Source: Pseudarthrobacter albicanus (GTDB lineage: Bacteria; Actinomycetota; Actinomycetes; Actinomycetales; Micrococcaceae). From it: a stretch of DNA of 41,635 nt. The stretch is from NCBI RefSeq assembly GCF_018224015.1, contig NZ_JAGPOT010000072.1:1-41635 (forward strand), in the 5' to 3' direction. Shown here piece after piece: positions 1-6,763 of the stretch (positions are counted from its first letter, which is position 1; every line of letters starts with the position of its first letter). A program made the position numbers and the translations under genes. The notes under the pieces are model-generated. The model saw only the letters and a list, made by a program, of their open reading frames with translations. It was not told the DNA's origin and did not search any database.

Positions 1-512
1 TCGACTACCGTGCCCTCCTCGAAAGGCTCGGGAACACCGACGCGGCGGCCCGGACGGCGTCGCACACCGGAACAGGGAACACCGGAACACTGAACACCGG
101 GACACTGCTGTTCACCGGGCCCGTCACCGCCGCCTCGGTCCGGAAGATCGCCTGCGACGCGGACATCATCCCGGTCCTGCTCGGGGGCGAGGGCAGGATC
201 CTGGACATCGGCCGGACCTCACGGATCTTCCCGCCCCACATCCGCAAGGCCCTCACCGCCCGGGACCGGGGCTGCGCCTTCCCCGGCTGCACCATCCCCG
301 CGCCCTGGTGCGAGGCCCACCACATCAGCTACTGGTCCCGCGGCGGGTCCACCGGCACCGACAACGGCACGATCCTCTGCTCACATCACCACGCCCTGGT
401 CCACAAGGAAGAATGGACCATCCAGGTCCGCACCGGCATCCCCTGGTTCATCCCGCCGCCCCACCTCGACCCGCGCCAAGTGCCACGACGAAACCGCTAC
501 TTCAGGTCATGA
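1..512 (+). CDS. DUF222/13E12-type HNH endonuclease domain protein, C-terminal part (5' end outside window)
   Basis: The open frame enters at the left edge (codons begin at base 3) and ends with TGA at 510-512, so only about 169 C-terminal residues are visible. They read through LLFTGPVTAA and GGEGRILDIGRTSRIFPP, then RDRGCAFPGC, EAHHIS and a tail with LCSHHHALVHKEEWTI. The paired Cys, HH, N and H positions form an HNH nuclease finger of the kind found at the end of DUF222 proteins, which occur in many divergent copies in Micrococcaceae and mycobacteria. Their biological role is unsettled; nuclease activity is inferred from the HNH fold. The frame has no internal stop. It converges on the permease gene on the other strand, with about 170 bases between them holding nothing I recognise. 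Confidence 0.85.
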   Translation, partial: DYRALLERLGNTDAAARTASHTGTGNTGTLNTGTLLFTGPVTAASVRKIACDADIIPVLLGGEGRILDIGRTSRIFPPHIRKALTARDRGCAFPGCTIPAPWCEAHHISYWSRGGSTGTDNGTILCSHHHALVHKEEWTIQVRTGIPWFIPPPHLDPRQVPRRNRYFRS

Positions 513-680
513 AAGCCGCCCTCGCCCGCGCCACCGGCGCTGGCCCCTTCGCCGGAAACGTTTGGCTTCGAAGGCGCCCGCCGTGCACGCCCGGGCGGGG
601 AACCACCGCCGCCGCCGGAAGCTGCCGTTCGTCGTCGAGCCTCAAGGTCGGGGAGATGCGTTGCCATTTCGGCTCCGTTC

Positions 681-1430
681 TCACCCGGGCGGTGCCGGCC
701 GCACGCGGACGGGTGCCAGGATTCCGATCAGCGTGACCGCGGTGATGGACCCGGCCGCCATGATCGAGGCGAGTACGACGATCTGGAAACGCCCCGCCTC
801 CAGGGGCGAGACTCCCCCGAAGATCGCGCCGACGAACGCCCCCGGCAGGGTGACCAGCCCCGTCGTCTTCGTCTGGTCGGTGGACGGAATGAGGGCGGAA
901 TATACGGCGTGTCGCGCCAGTTCCAGCGTGGACTGCCGCCGCGTGGCCCCGAGGGCCAGCCATGCTTCGACCTCCTCCCAGCGCGCGATCACGGTCCCAG
1001 CGAAGTGCCGGCCGGCCAGGGTGGCGATCGTCATCGAGTTTCCGACCACGATCCCGCCGATCGCGAGGGCATACCGGGGCGTGAACCCGATCGCGCCCGT
1101 GCTGAAGACGATCACCAGGGTCGCAGTGATGCCCAGGGCCATTGAGCCGCCGACCACCCCCAGACTGTTCCAGCTCCAGCCGAGGCGGCGTGAAGCCGTC
1201 ACGGCGGCGACGCTGAACATGACCAGCAGTGCGACGGAGACCCAGGCCGGGCTGGTGATCACCCCGCCGAGAATCACGCTGATGACGGCCAGCTGCGCCG
1301 CTCCGCGGAGGATGGCGAGCGCCGGCGCGACACTGTGCGGTGCGCGGAACGCCGAGAGGACCGCCACCGTGAGGACCATCAGGAGCCCGACGCCGAGCAG
1401 GGTCGGTACGAAGTCGGCAAGGTCGGTCAT
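681..1430 (-). CDS. fetB: UPF0014/FetB-type ABC transporter permease
   Basis: The 249-residue, strongly hydrophobic protein has about seven membrane segments. The family signature is clear: a cytoplasmic stretch with GATRRQS, then SALIPSTDQTKTTGLVTLPGA, matching the conserved IDQTKTTGLVTLPG block of E. coli FetB (YbbM). FetB is the membrane half of an iron-efflux ABC system working with the ATPase FetA. No FetA-like ATPase is encoded anywhere in this window, so either the partner lies elsewhere or the subgroup works differently. The ATG lacks a Shine-Dalgarno sequence; a TAGGCT hexamer sits exactly six bases upstream, suggesting a leaderless transcript. The gene is divergent from the histidine kinase. 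Iron as substrate is inference from the E. coli protein. Confidence 0.85.
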   Translation of the reverse strand: MTDLADFVPTLLGVGLLMVLTVAVLSAFRAPHSVAPALAILRGAAQLAVISVILGGVITSPAWVSVALLVMFSVAAVTASRRLGWSWNSLGVVGGSMALGITATLVIVFSTGAIGFTPRYALAIGGIVVGNSMTIATLAGRHFAGTVIARWEEVEAWLALGATRRQSTLELARHAVYSALIPSTDQTKTTGLVTLPGAFVGAIFGGVSPLEAGRFQIVVLASIMAAGSITAVTLIGILAPVRVRPAPPG

Positions 1431-1436
1431 GAGGCC

Positions 1437-1442
1437 AGCCTA
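1437..1442 (-). promoter_or_regulatory. -10 element of a probable leaderless promoter for the FetB-like gene
   Basis: On the minus strand TAGGCT is followed by exactly six bases (ggcctc) and then the ATG. No Shine-Dalgarno sequence is present. The pirin gene has almost the same string (TAGGCT, gtcctc, ATG). Confidence 0.5.
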
Positions 1443-1485
1443 GCGAGAGCTGAGCGCGCGGTTGTGGTGGGCGGGCGAAATGGTA

Positions 1486-1521
1486 CCGGCCGCACGCTGG
1501 TTGAGGAGAGCGTGCGGCCGG
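1486..1521. repeat. Perfect 13-bp inverted repeat with 10-base loop
   Basis: The arms CCGGCCGCACGCT (1486-1498) and AGCGTGCGGCCGG (1509-1521) are perfectly complementary, with loop GGTTGAGGAG. It lies between two divergent genes, so an ordinary terminator role is not obvious and no T-run follows. It may be a regulator site, an attenuator in a longer kinase transcript, or the relic of a lost gene's terminator. Confidence 0.75.
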
Positions 1522-1536
1522 AACTTTGGGACTGCG

Positions 1537-1588
1537 ACTCCTGCCGAATACTCCTGCCGATTACTCCTGCCGATTACTCCTGGCGATG
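1537..1588. repeat. Four tandem 13-bp repeats (ACTCCTGCCGATT type)
   Basis: Units lie at 1537-1549, 1550-1562, 1563-1575 and 1576-1588. Units 2 and 3 are identical, unit 1 differs at the twelfth base, and unit 4 differs at two bases. Thirteen is not a multiple of three, so this is not a coding repeat. Function unknown. Confidence 0.85.
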
Positions 1589-1634
1589 ACCACTGGCGGG
1601 TGTCCGGATCCTGTGCCCAACTCTCGCTCATCCG

Positions 1635-1653
1635 GCTGAGAGCACGCTGAGAG
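1635..1653 (+). promoter_or_regulatory. Direct repeat GCTGAGAG-N3-GCTGAGAG, candidate OmpR/PhoB-class operator
   Basis: Two identical octamers start 11 bases apart, about one helical turn. Tandem half-sites with this period are the usual target of OmpR/PhoB winged-helix dimers. The site lies about 90-150 bases upstream of the kinase start, and such a regulator is encoded at 3214-3924, so autoregulation of the kinase is a reasonable inference. Confidence 0.45.
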
Positions 1654-1790
1654 AATCCGAACGCTCCGGTCCGAGGCTGCCCTGTCCGGCAGGAAGATCC
1701 GGGCGGGGCGCCACGCCGGGACCAGGCGGCGGCCCGGAAATTATGAACATGGTGGTTGTCGGGGGGCCGGAGGTGGCCCATTGTTGGTAC

Positions 1791-3266
1791 ATGGAACAGC
1801 CCCCCTCAGGCGCCGCCGGCCCCTCCCGCAGCGGCGTGTCCCACTGGGGCGTGCGCAGGCGCCTGACGGCGGTCGCCGTCGGCGTCATGGCATTGGCGTT
1901 GCTGGTCGGCGGAGTGATCTTGCTGGTGCTGCTCCAGACATCGTTGATTGCCTCGACGGAATCAGCCGCCGGGCAGAAGGTCCAGGACGTGATTGCCGAA
2001 CTGGAAGATCGGGACGTCGCGGACGCCAGCGACTACATCGCCGCCACGGCGCATGCTGGCCAGTTCGTCCAACTGCTGGACCCCGCCGGGTATATCGTGG
2101 CCAGCTCGGACCCCGGCGCCGCCAGCACCCCCCTGTCAGCCCAGCGTCCCGGACCCGGCCGGACCTTGACCCAGGAGGTTTCAAGTCTTCCGGGCGTCGG
2201 TGATAACGACAATTTCTACATCGTCACCACCGGTGTGCGGGTCGGGGAAGGCGACTACACGGTGATCGTCGCCTCCACCGTGCAGGTCCGGTCGGACACC
2301 ATCTCCACGGTGGCGTGGTTCATGCTGGGGGCCACTCCGCTGCTGCTGGCGGTGGTTGCGGTCTCCGTGTGGCTGCTGGTGGGGCGGTCCCTCCGCCCGG
2401 TCGAAAGGATCCGGGGGCAGGTCGCCCGGATCAACGCCGAGCGCCTGGACGGACGCGTCGATGTCCCGCCCACCAATGACGAAATCCATGCCCTCGCGTT
2501 GACCATGAACACGATGCTGGACCGCCTCCAGGTCTCGGACCGGGAACAGCGCCGGTTCGTCTCGGACGCCAGCCATGAGCTGCGCAGCCCGCTCGCAACC
2601 CTGAGGGCGGGGGTGGAGATCGCTTCGGCGGATCCTTCCGGGGCGATGTGGATCGAGCTGAAGGATGTTCTGGCGGGCGAAACCGCCCGCATGGGCTACC
2701 TGGTGGAGGATCTGCTGACCCTCGCGAAGGCAAACGACGGCGGGTTCAGGCTCGAGGATGCGGACGTGGATCTCGACGACGTCATGGACCAGGAGATCCG
2801 CCGCCTGCGCTCAACGAGCGCCCACCGGATCACGGCCGAGCTCACCCCCGCCCGGATCACGGGAGACGCCCGCCGTCTGACGCAGGTGCTGCGCAACGTT
2901 CTGGACAACGCCGACCGGCACGCCGACTCAAGGATCACGATCAATCTTAGGACCGCCCCGGAGGGGGTCGTCGTCACGGTTGACAACGACGGCGGGCCGG
3001 TGCCGGAGGCGGATCGGGAAAGGATTTTTGAACGATTCGTCCGGCTCGACGGGAGCCGCTCCCGGGAAGGCGGCGGCAGCGGACTCGGCCTGGCCATTGC
3101 GGCCGGGATCATGGCTGCGCATCAAGGCTCCATCCGGGCCACGGAAGGGCCGGCGGGCGAGTGCCGCTTCGAAATGGCGTTTCCCGCTCCGGACGAGGCC
3201 GCCGCTGCCCCGCTCACCCCCCGGGATGCCCGCCGGCCGCGGCAGCAGGGATCCGGTCGGCGCTGA
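1791..3266 (+). CDS. Membrane sensor histidine kinase
   Basis: With the ATG at 1791 the protein has 491 residues. Order: cytoplasmic N-terminus, membrane helix about 23-50, an extracytoplasmic sensor loop of about 125 residues, second helix about 175-200, HAMP domain, then the dimerisation/phosphoacceptor segment FVSDASHELRSPLATL with the phosphorylated His at about 262. The ATPase domain has N-box NVLDNADRH, then ERIFERFVR and the glycine box GGGSGLGLAI. I prefer 1791 because CATTGT lies exactly six bases upstream and the extra 16 residues from an in-frame ATG at 1743 look non-conserved; neither start has a good ribosome-binding site. The partner is almost certainly the OmpR-class regulator encoded convergently; the two coding regions overlap by 53 bases. 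The signal sensed cannot be read from sequence. Confidence 0.9.
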   Translation: MEQPPSGAAGPSRSGVSHWGVRRRLTAVAVGVMALALLVGGVILLVLLQTSLIASTESAAGQKVQDVIAELEDRDVADASDYIAATAHAGQFVQLLDPAGYIVASSDPGAASTPLSAQRPGPGRTLTQEVSSLPGVGDNDNFYIVTTGVRVGEGDYTVIVASTVQVRSDTISTVAWFMLGATPLLLAVVAVSVWLLVGRSLRPVERIRGQVARINAERLDGRVDVPPTNDEIHALALTMNTMLDRLQVSDREQRRFVSDASHELRSPLATLRAGVEIASADPSGAMWIELKDVLAGETARMGYLVEDLLTLAKANDGGFRLEDADVDLDDVMDQEIRRLRSTSAHRITAELTPARITGDARRLTQVLRNVLDNADRHADSRITINLRTAPEGVVVTVDNDGGPVPEADRERIFERFVRLDGSRSREGGGSGLGLAIAAGIMAAHQGSIRATEGPAGECRFEMAFPAPDEAAAAPLTPRDARRPRQQGSGRR

Positions 3267-3924
3267 GCAGATATCCCATGCCGCGCACCGTCGTCAGCGT
3301 GTGGAGGTCGAAAGGGAGATCGATCTTGCGGCGCAGGTAGCCGACATAAACCTCCACGACGTTGTCTCCGCCGTCAAAGGCAGGGTCCCAGACGTTGCTG
3401 AGGATCTCCGTCTTGGAGACGATCTGGTCGTGCCGGCGCATCAGGTATTGCAGGAGCCCGTATTCCCGGGCCGTGAGGCTGATGCCTGTATCGCCGCGGC
3501 AGACGCTGCGGTTAACGGGGTCCAGAGTCAAGGTCCCGAGGGTCAGCACGACGGGCCGCTCGGGAGCTCCCCTGCGGATCAGGGCCCGGATGCGGGCCAC
3601 GAGGACCAGGAAGCTGAAGGGTTTGGTCAAGTAATCATCGGCGCCCAGGTCAAAGGCATCGGTCTGGTCGTATTCGCCGTCCTTCGCCGTGAGCATCAGA
3701 ACCGGTGTCCAGATCTTGCGCTGCCGCAGTTCCTTCAGGACGTCATAGCCGTTCTTGAGTGGCAGCATCAGGTCCAGCAGGATCACGTCATAGGAGTTGT
3801 CCGTCGCGGCCCAAAGGCCGCGGACGCCGTCATGCGCGACATCCACGACGAACCCTTCATTGTTCAGCCCACGGCGGACCGTAGCGGCCAGGATTTTTTC
3901 ATCCTCCACCATCAGGATCCTCAA
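3214..3924 (-). CDS. OmpR/PhoB-family response regulator
   Basis: The start is TTG at 3924 (MRILMVEDE...), preceded at eight bases by GGGAGGAG; the longer frame to 4014 has only unconserved residues upstream. The 236-residue protein has a receiver domain with acidic pair E7-D8, phosphoacceptor D51 in DVILLDLMLP, and a conserved Lys in YLTKPF, then a winged-helix DNA-binding domain with LTAREYGLLQYLMRR and VVEVYVGYLRRKID. It is the natural partner of the neighbouring kinase, yet is transcribed towards it, overlapping its 3' end by 53 bases. Each gene therefore has its own promoter, and the mRNAs are complementary at their ends. The target genes are unknown. Confidence 0.92.
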   Translation of the reverse strand: MRILMVEDEKILAATVRRGLNNEGFVVDVAHDGVRGLWAATDNSYDVILLDLMLPLKNGYDVLKELRQRKIWTPVLMLTAKDGEYDQTDAFDLGADDYLTKPFSFLVLVARIRALIRRGAPERPVVLTLGTLTLDPVNRSVCRGDTGISLTAREYGLLQYLMRRHDQIVSKTEILSNVWDPAFDGGDNVVEVYVGYLRRKIDLPFDLHTLTTVRGMGYLLSADRIPAAAAGGHPGG

Positions 3925-4011
3925 TGCCGGACTCCTCCCTTTGGGACAGTATGGCGCGTCCGGAACCAGCTTAGGTTTTATCCGTGGCTTCCACACCGGG
4001 ACGAAAGTCCT

Positions 4012-4025
4012 CAAGGGATCCCTTG
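4012..4025. promoter_or_regulatory. 14-bp perfect palindrome upstream of the response regulator gene
   Basis: CAAGGGATCCCTTG is a loopless dyad, about 90 bases upstream of the regulator's TTG start and downstream of the small gene at 4074-4325. It fits a repressor operator better than a terminator. No binding protein is identified. Confidence 0.4.
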
Positions 4026-4073
4026 GAGTCTGCGGGACCTGCTGTGACGGCCCGGGGCCCCCGGCTGGCCGTC

Positions 4074-4325
4074 CTACGGTACCTGCGGAACTGGCCCGAA
4101 CAGCCAGCCGGACACATCGCTGCGCAGGACAACGTGCGGCCCGCCCGTGGCGCTGACGCTTCCGCTTGGAACGTAGTAGCCCCGGCCCAGGCCAGGGCCC
4201 CCGGCCGCCCGGTCCAATGCGTCGGTGAGCTGCCTGCTCAGGTGTCCTTGAGGCCCGAGGGCGCGGAGTTCATCCAGTTCGCTGGGGGTCAGCCGTCCCA
4301 GTACCGCGGTGATATCGGCCATCAT
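4074..4325 (-). CDS. Small hypothetical protein (83 aa)
   Basis: The ATG at 4325 (or the adjacent ATG at 4322) follows GGAAGGGA at a workable distance, favouring this short version over the longer open frame to 4406. The protein starts MMADITAVLGRLTPSELDEL, has a helical leucine-rich first half, and a Gly/Pro-rich second half ending GWLFGPVPQVP. There is no signal peptide, membrane segment or recognised domain. It lies 150 bases upstream of the response regulator on the same strand and could share its transcript, but a palindrome separates them. It is divergent from the DUF4193 gene. Function unknown. Confidence 0.55.
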   Translation of the reverse strand: MMADITAVLGRLTPSELDELRALGPQGHLSRQLTDALDRAAGGPGLGRGYYVPSGSVSATGGPHVVLRSDVSGWLFGPVPQVP

Positions 4326-4557
4326 GAATCCCTTCCGCCTGTTGTGCCTAAGGCAACAGGCTAGGCCACTGCAATTAACGGGGAATGTCATCGAGGTGAC
4401 CAACAACGAACGATCCCGGGTGCCCCGGGTTACGGAGGTATGCGCAGACTGTCGTGAGGGTCACTCCGCTGTGGCCTCCGGTACCCGGCAAATTAAGGGA
4501 TTGATGCTGTACCGTTCAATCCCGGAACGCCAGAACAACGGAAAAGAGTATCACCAG

Positions 4558-4860
4558 GTGGCAACCGATTATGACGAAGTCCGATCCGACGTCGCGGAAT
4601 CCCGCAACGCCTCCTTGGAGGCCCTCCGCTCCGCGAACGCGCCGGACGCCCGCAGCGTGGCCCGTGAGCTCGACGAGGCCGACACCTCGGAGGGCGTGGA
4701 ACTGCCGGGCGCTGACCTCTCCGGCGAAGAACTGACCGTAACGGTCATCCCGCGGCAGGAAGATGAGTTCACCTGCTACTCATGTTTCCTGGTCCGGCAC
4801 CGTTCCCAGCTCGCCCGCGAAAAGGACGGCCACGCGTATTGCGCTGACTGCCTCAGTTAG
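4558..4860 (+). CDS. DUF4193 family zinc-ribbon protein
   Basis: The start is GTG at 4558 (MATDYDEVRSDVAES...), about nine bases after GGAAAAGAG. The 100-residue product matches the actinobacterial DUF4193 layout: acidic N-terminal half, then ELPGADLSGEELTVTVIPRQ, then EFTCYSCFLVRHRSQLA and a final CADCLS. The two CxxC pairs (CYSC, CADC) should bind one zinc ion. The family is small and conserved in Actinobacteria; its function is not established to my knowledge. A longer open frame upstream to 4309 is not needed, as the known family begins at the ATDY segment. No operon partner is evident. Confidence 0.88.
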   Translation: MATDYDEVRSDVAESRNASLEALRSANAPDARSVARELDEADTSEGVELPGADLSGEELTVTVIPRQEDEFTCYSCFLVRHRSQLAREKDGHAYCADCLS

Positions 4861-5194
4861 GCGGTCGGCCCGCGGTCGATGAACTCCGGGCCGATGAACT
4901 CCGCGCCGATGAACTCCGGTAGGCGACGGCCCGGTTGGCGCCGTCGACCTCGAAACGGTTGGGTCGGTGGCCAGCGTCGGTGCGTCCGATTTCGTGCAGC
5001 ACCGTTCCGAGGAATAGCACCTCGTCGTCATAGTGCCCGCCGGCGACCAGACCTGCGCGACGCCGCTGCTGCGGCTGTAGAAGTAGCTCCGCCTCGGTGA
5101 CGAATTCGACGGCGGCAACCGTCGCGGCGGCCTGCGGCCAGGAACCGATGGCCTCCGGCAGGTCTTCGAACGCCGTGGGCACAACGGCCGTCAT
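4853..5194 (-). pseudogene. Remnant of an HD-domain (cyanamide-hydratase-like) hydrolase gene
   Basis: The frame starting MTAVVPTAFEDLPEAIGSWP contains YDDEVLFLGTVLHEIG and NRFEVDGANRAVAY, closely resembling the YDDELLFLGALLHDIG...RFEVDGANAA region of HD-domain hydrolases. The metal-binding HD reads HE here. Upstream, the better match (SYFYSRSSGVAQVW, compare SYFYHHSVRVYLW) lies in another frame, and after VAY the frame dissolves into three 15-bp tandem repeats. The conserved second half of the family is missing. I infer a frameshifted, truncated gene. The ATG overlaps the TGA of the preceding remnant (TGATG), a trace of former translational coupling. Confidence 0.55.
4877..4920. repeat. Three tandem 15-bp repeats (CGATGAACTCCGGGC type)
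   Basis: Units lie at 4877-4891, 4892-4906 and 4907-4920 (last base incomplete), differing at one or two positions. They sit at the 3' end of the HD-domain remnant and encode E-F-I-G-A-type pentads in one minus-strand frame. They probably arose by replication slippage in decaying DNA. Confidence 0.8.
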
Positions 5195-5404
5195 CAGCGC
5201 ACGTCCTCCCCCTTCAGAGCGAGGTGTTCGGCGGCGATGGCGTCGACGGGGCGGAGTGCGCCGAGCACGTTGACCTGCTCGAACCAGGTGTACCAACCGG
5301 AACGCTCGACGCCCTGCAGGAAGGCGCCCGCGAGTTCGGCGTTCGGCGCCTGCCACACCGCGAACCAGTCGTAGTCCGCGCTGTAGTCGGCCGATCGGTC
5401 GCAA
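5194..5404 (-). pseudogene. 3' fragment of a small DUF6616/YciI-like protein gene
   Basis: This minus-strand frame reads DYDWFAVWQAPNAELAGAF, then GVERSGWYTWFEQVNVLGALRPVDAIAAEHLALKGEDVR and a stop at 5194-5196. The pattern resembles the C-terminal half of a small family I associate with DUF6616 (DYDWFAVW...GWYDYFEQVN). The N-terminal half is absent: upstream of about 5404 the sequence changes to a different, oppositely oriented frame. Its stop overlaps the start of the HD-domain remnant. No start codon with a ribosome-binding site is available, so it is probably not expressed as a normal protein. The family name is from memory. Confidence 0.5.
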
Positions 5405-5420
5405 AGGCCCCGGCCATCGC

Positions 5421-5711
5421 GTGGCCATCGTGATGCAGCCGGGGGTGGTGCCGCTCGATCTGGTGGTTCACATGCAGATCTTCAGACCGTGGCCGAACCA
5501 CCTGCTGGCGGATGGCGCGGTCGCCAACCCGCACCGGGTCGATCTGGTCGGCAGCGACGGCGAATCCTGCGGCGATTGGCCGGGCGCCCACGGGATCGCG
5601 GCGCTCGACACGGCCGCCACCGTCGTCGACTCACTTCTGCCCGCGGACCCCAGCACGCCGCCCCAGGAAAGGATTTACCGGTGCTATTTCCCCGCGCCGG
5701 GCGGAGAATGA
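5421..5711 (+). pseudogene. Possible DJ-1/PfpI-like gene remnant, 96 codons
   Basis: The frame begins with GTG and reads MAIVMQPGVVPLDLVVHMQIF, which recalls the start of DJ-1/PfpI and GlxA-type proteins (IVLYPGVTALDLVGPLQIF). A full domain is about 180-200 residues and the nucleophile-elbow Cys region is absent; the rest (SDGESCGDWPG, DTAATVVDSLLPADPS) does not match it well. No ribosome-binding site precedes the start. Its stop lies 15 bases before the cupredoxin ATG, and the cupredoxin's AAGGAG begins at the last base of that stop codon. Most likely a degraded fragment joined to unrelated sequence, but a small functional protein cannot be excluded. Confidence 0.35.
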
Positions 5712-5726
5712 AGGAGTAAACTCTCC

Positions 5727-6206
5727 ATGATTGCTCATTCCCAGCGCCGAGGATGGTACGCCGTGAACAATGGAAAGGTACGGGCCGCACTCCTGCTGGC
5801 CCTCGTATTGGCAGGGACGGCCGGATGCGCCTCCGGCGGCGGATCAACCGCCACGCCGTCGGCGCCGGCCCCGACGGCGACCGCGACCGCCAGCATGCCG
5901 GCGGAATCTTCCTCCGCCATGACATCCTCCCCGGGGACGGGAAGCGTCATGGCATCCGCCGCGGCCATCTCCATCAAGGACTTCGCCTTCGGGGATCCGA
6001 TCACCGTGTCCCCGGGCGCGACGGTGATGGTGACCAACATGGACACCGCGGAGCATACCGTGACGGCGGACCAGGGCTCGGCGTTTGACGTGGAGGTCAA
6101 GGGCAGCGGCGGAACGGCCACCCTTACGGCTCCGTCAAAGCCTGGGACCTATGCGTTCCACTGCACCTACCACCCGAACATGCACGGGACGCTGACGGTC
6201 AAGTGA
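5727..6206 (+). CDS. Plastocyanin/azurin-like cupredoxin lipoprotein
   Basis: The 159-residue protein has an N-terminal segment LLLALVLAGTAGC forming a lipobox (Cys is lipidated), a Ser/Thr/Pro/Ala-rich linker of about 55 residues, and one cupredoxin domain. Type 1 copper ligands are visible: His in AEHTVTAD and the C-terminal Cys, His, Met of FHCTYHPNMHG. It should be an exported, membrane-anchored electron carrier. ATG at 5727 (AAGGAG 10 bases upstream) or GTG at 5763 (GAGGA about 10 bases upstream) are both possible; the second gives a more typical signal peptide. The next gene overlaps its stop by four bases, so the two are coupled. Redox partners are not evident, although a multicopper oxidase lies 14 kb away. 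Confidence 0.9.
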   Translation: MIAHSQRRGWYAVNNGKVRAALLLALVLAGTAGCASGGGSTATPSAPAPTATATASMPAESSSAMTSSPGTGSVMASAAAISIKDFAFGDPITVSPGATVMVTNMDTAEHTVTADQGSAFDVEVKGSGGTATLTAPSKPGTYAFHCTYHPNMHGTLTVK

Positions 6207-6655
6207 GCGTGCGAAGCCACTCCGGCGGTGCCGTGGGCGTGCGGGGAAATGACGTGGCCCTGCGGGTGTTCACTGCTGTAGCCCTGTTCATCGATGCCGG
6301 CGTCCACGTCCATCTCGCGCCCGGCTATCAGGCCGGGAACTCCGCCGGGATCGGGCAGGGCAACCTCTTCCTGCTCGAGTCCGCGGCCGCCGTCCTGGTT
6401 GCGCTGTATGTCCTCGTGCGGGGAAGCAGGGCGGCCTATGCGGCAGCCTTCATCGTTGCCGTGAGCGCCTTCGCGGCGGTGGTCCTCTACCGCTATGTGA
6501 ACATCCCCGCGTTCGGTCCGTTCCCGGCCATGTATGATCCGGTCTGGTTCTTCGAAAAGTCCCTCAGCGCTGTGGCGGAAGCCGCCGGGGCAATTCTCGC
6601 CGGCATTGGGTTCGCCCGGGCCGGCGCCCGGCGTCCGGTCCGGCGTATCACCTGA
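6203..6655 (+). CDS. Small four-helix membrane protein coupled to the cupredoxin
   Basis: The start GTG overlaps the cupredoxin TGA (GTGA), indicating translational coupling. The 150-residue product has four hydrophobic segments at about 20-37, 55-72, 78-100 and 118-140. The first is followed by HVHLAPGYQ; the loop before the fourth reads FGPFPAMYDPVWFFEKS. No cofactor site or recognised family can be named with confidence, but the HVH pair near the membrane surface and the fixed pairing with a copper protein suggest a membrane partner, for example in copper delivery or electron transfer. That role is inference. Confidence 0.75.
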   Translation: MSVRSHSGGAVGVRGNDVALRVFTAVALFIDAGVHVHLAPGYQAGNSAGIGQGNLFLLESAAAVLVALYVLVRGSRAAYAAAFIVAVSAFAAVVLYRYVNIPAFGPFPAMYDPVWFFEKSLSAVAEAAGAILAGIGFARAGARRPVRRIT

Positions 6656-6763
6656 CTGTTCTCCCGGATTTCCCCTCCCGGGGGTTCGGCGCGTCTTCGC
6701 CGGTCATGCGGCGTTGCCGGGGCGGCAGCCGCGGATCCTGCTAGCATGTGGGCGGGGTGGTTC

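Larger units (their letters stand above)
1431..1790. other. Repeat-rich intergenic control region between fetB-like and histidine kinase genes
   Basis: This is the longest stretch without a gene (about 310-360 bases, depending on the kinase start). It holds, in order, the leaderless promoter of the FetB-like gene, a 13-bp perfect inverted repeat (1486-1521), four tandem 13-mers (1537-1588), and a direct repeat with an 11-bp period (1635-1653) that could be bound by an OmpR-class regulator. I see no convincing coding frame in it. Confidence 0.6.

Noticed and set aside
1537..1588. Possible CRISPR array
   Set aside because: Units are only 13 bases, directly adjacent and without spacers; a simple tandem repeat.
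3925..4014. Longer start (30 more residues) for the response regulator
   Set aside because: Receiver domains begin at the RILMVEDE strand, and GGGAGGAG stands at the right distance before the TTG at 3924.
4309..4557. Longer N-terminus (83 more residues) for the DUF4193 protein
   Set aside because: Family proteins begin at the ATDY segment and a suitable ribosome-binding site precedes the GTG at 4558; the extra part overlaps the start of the divergent gene.
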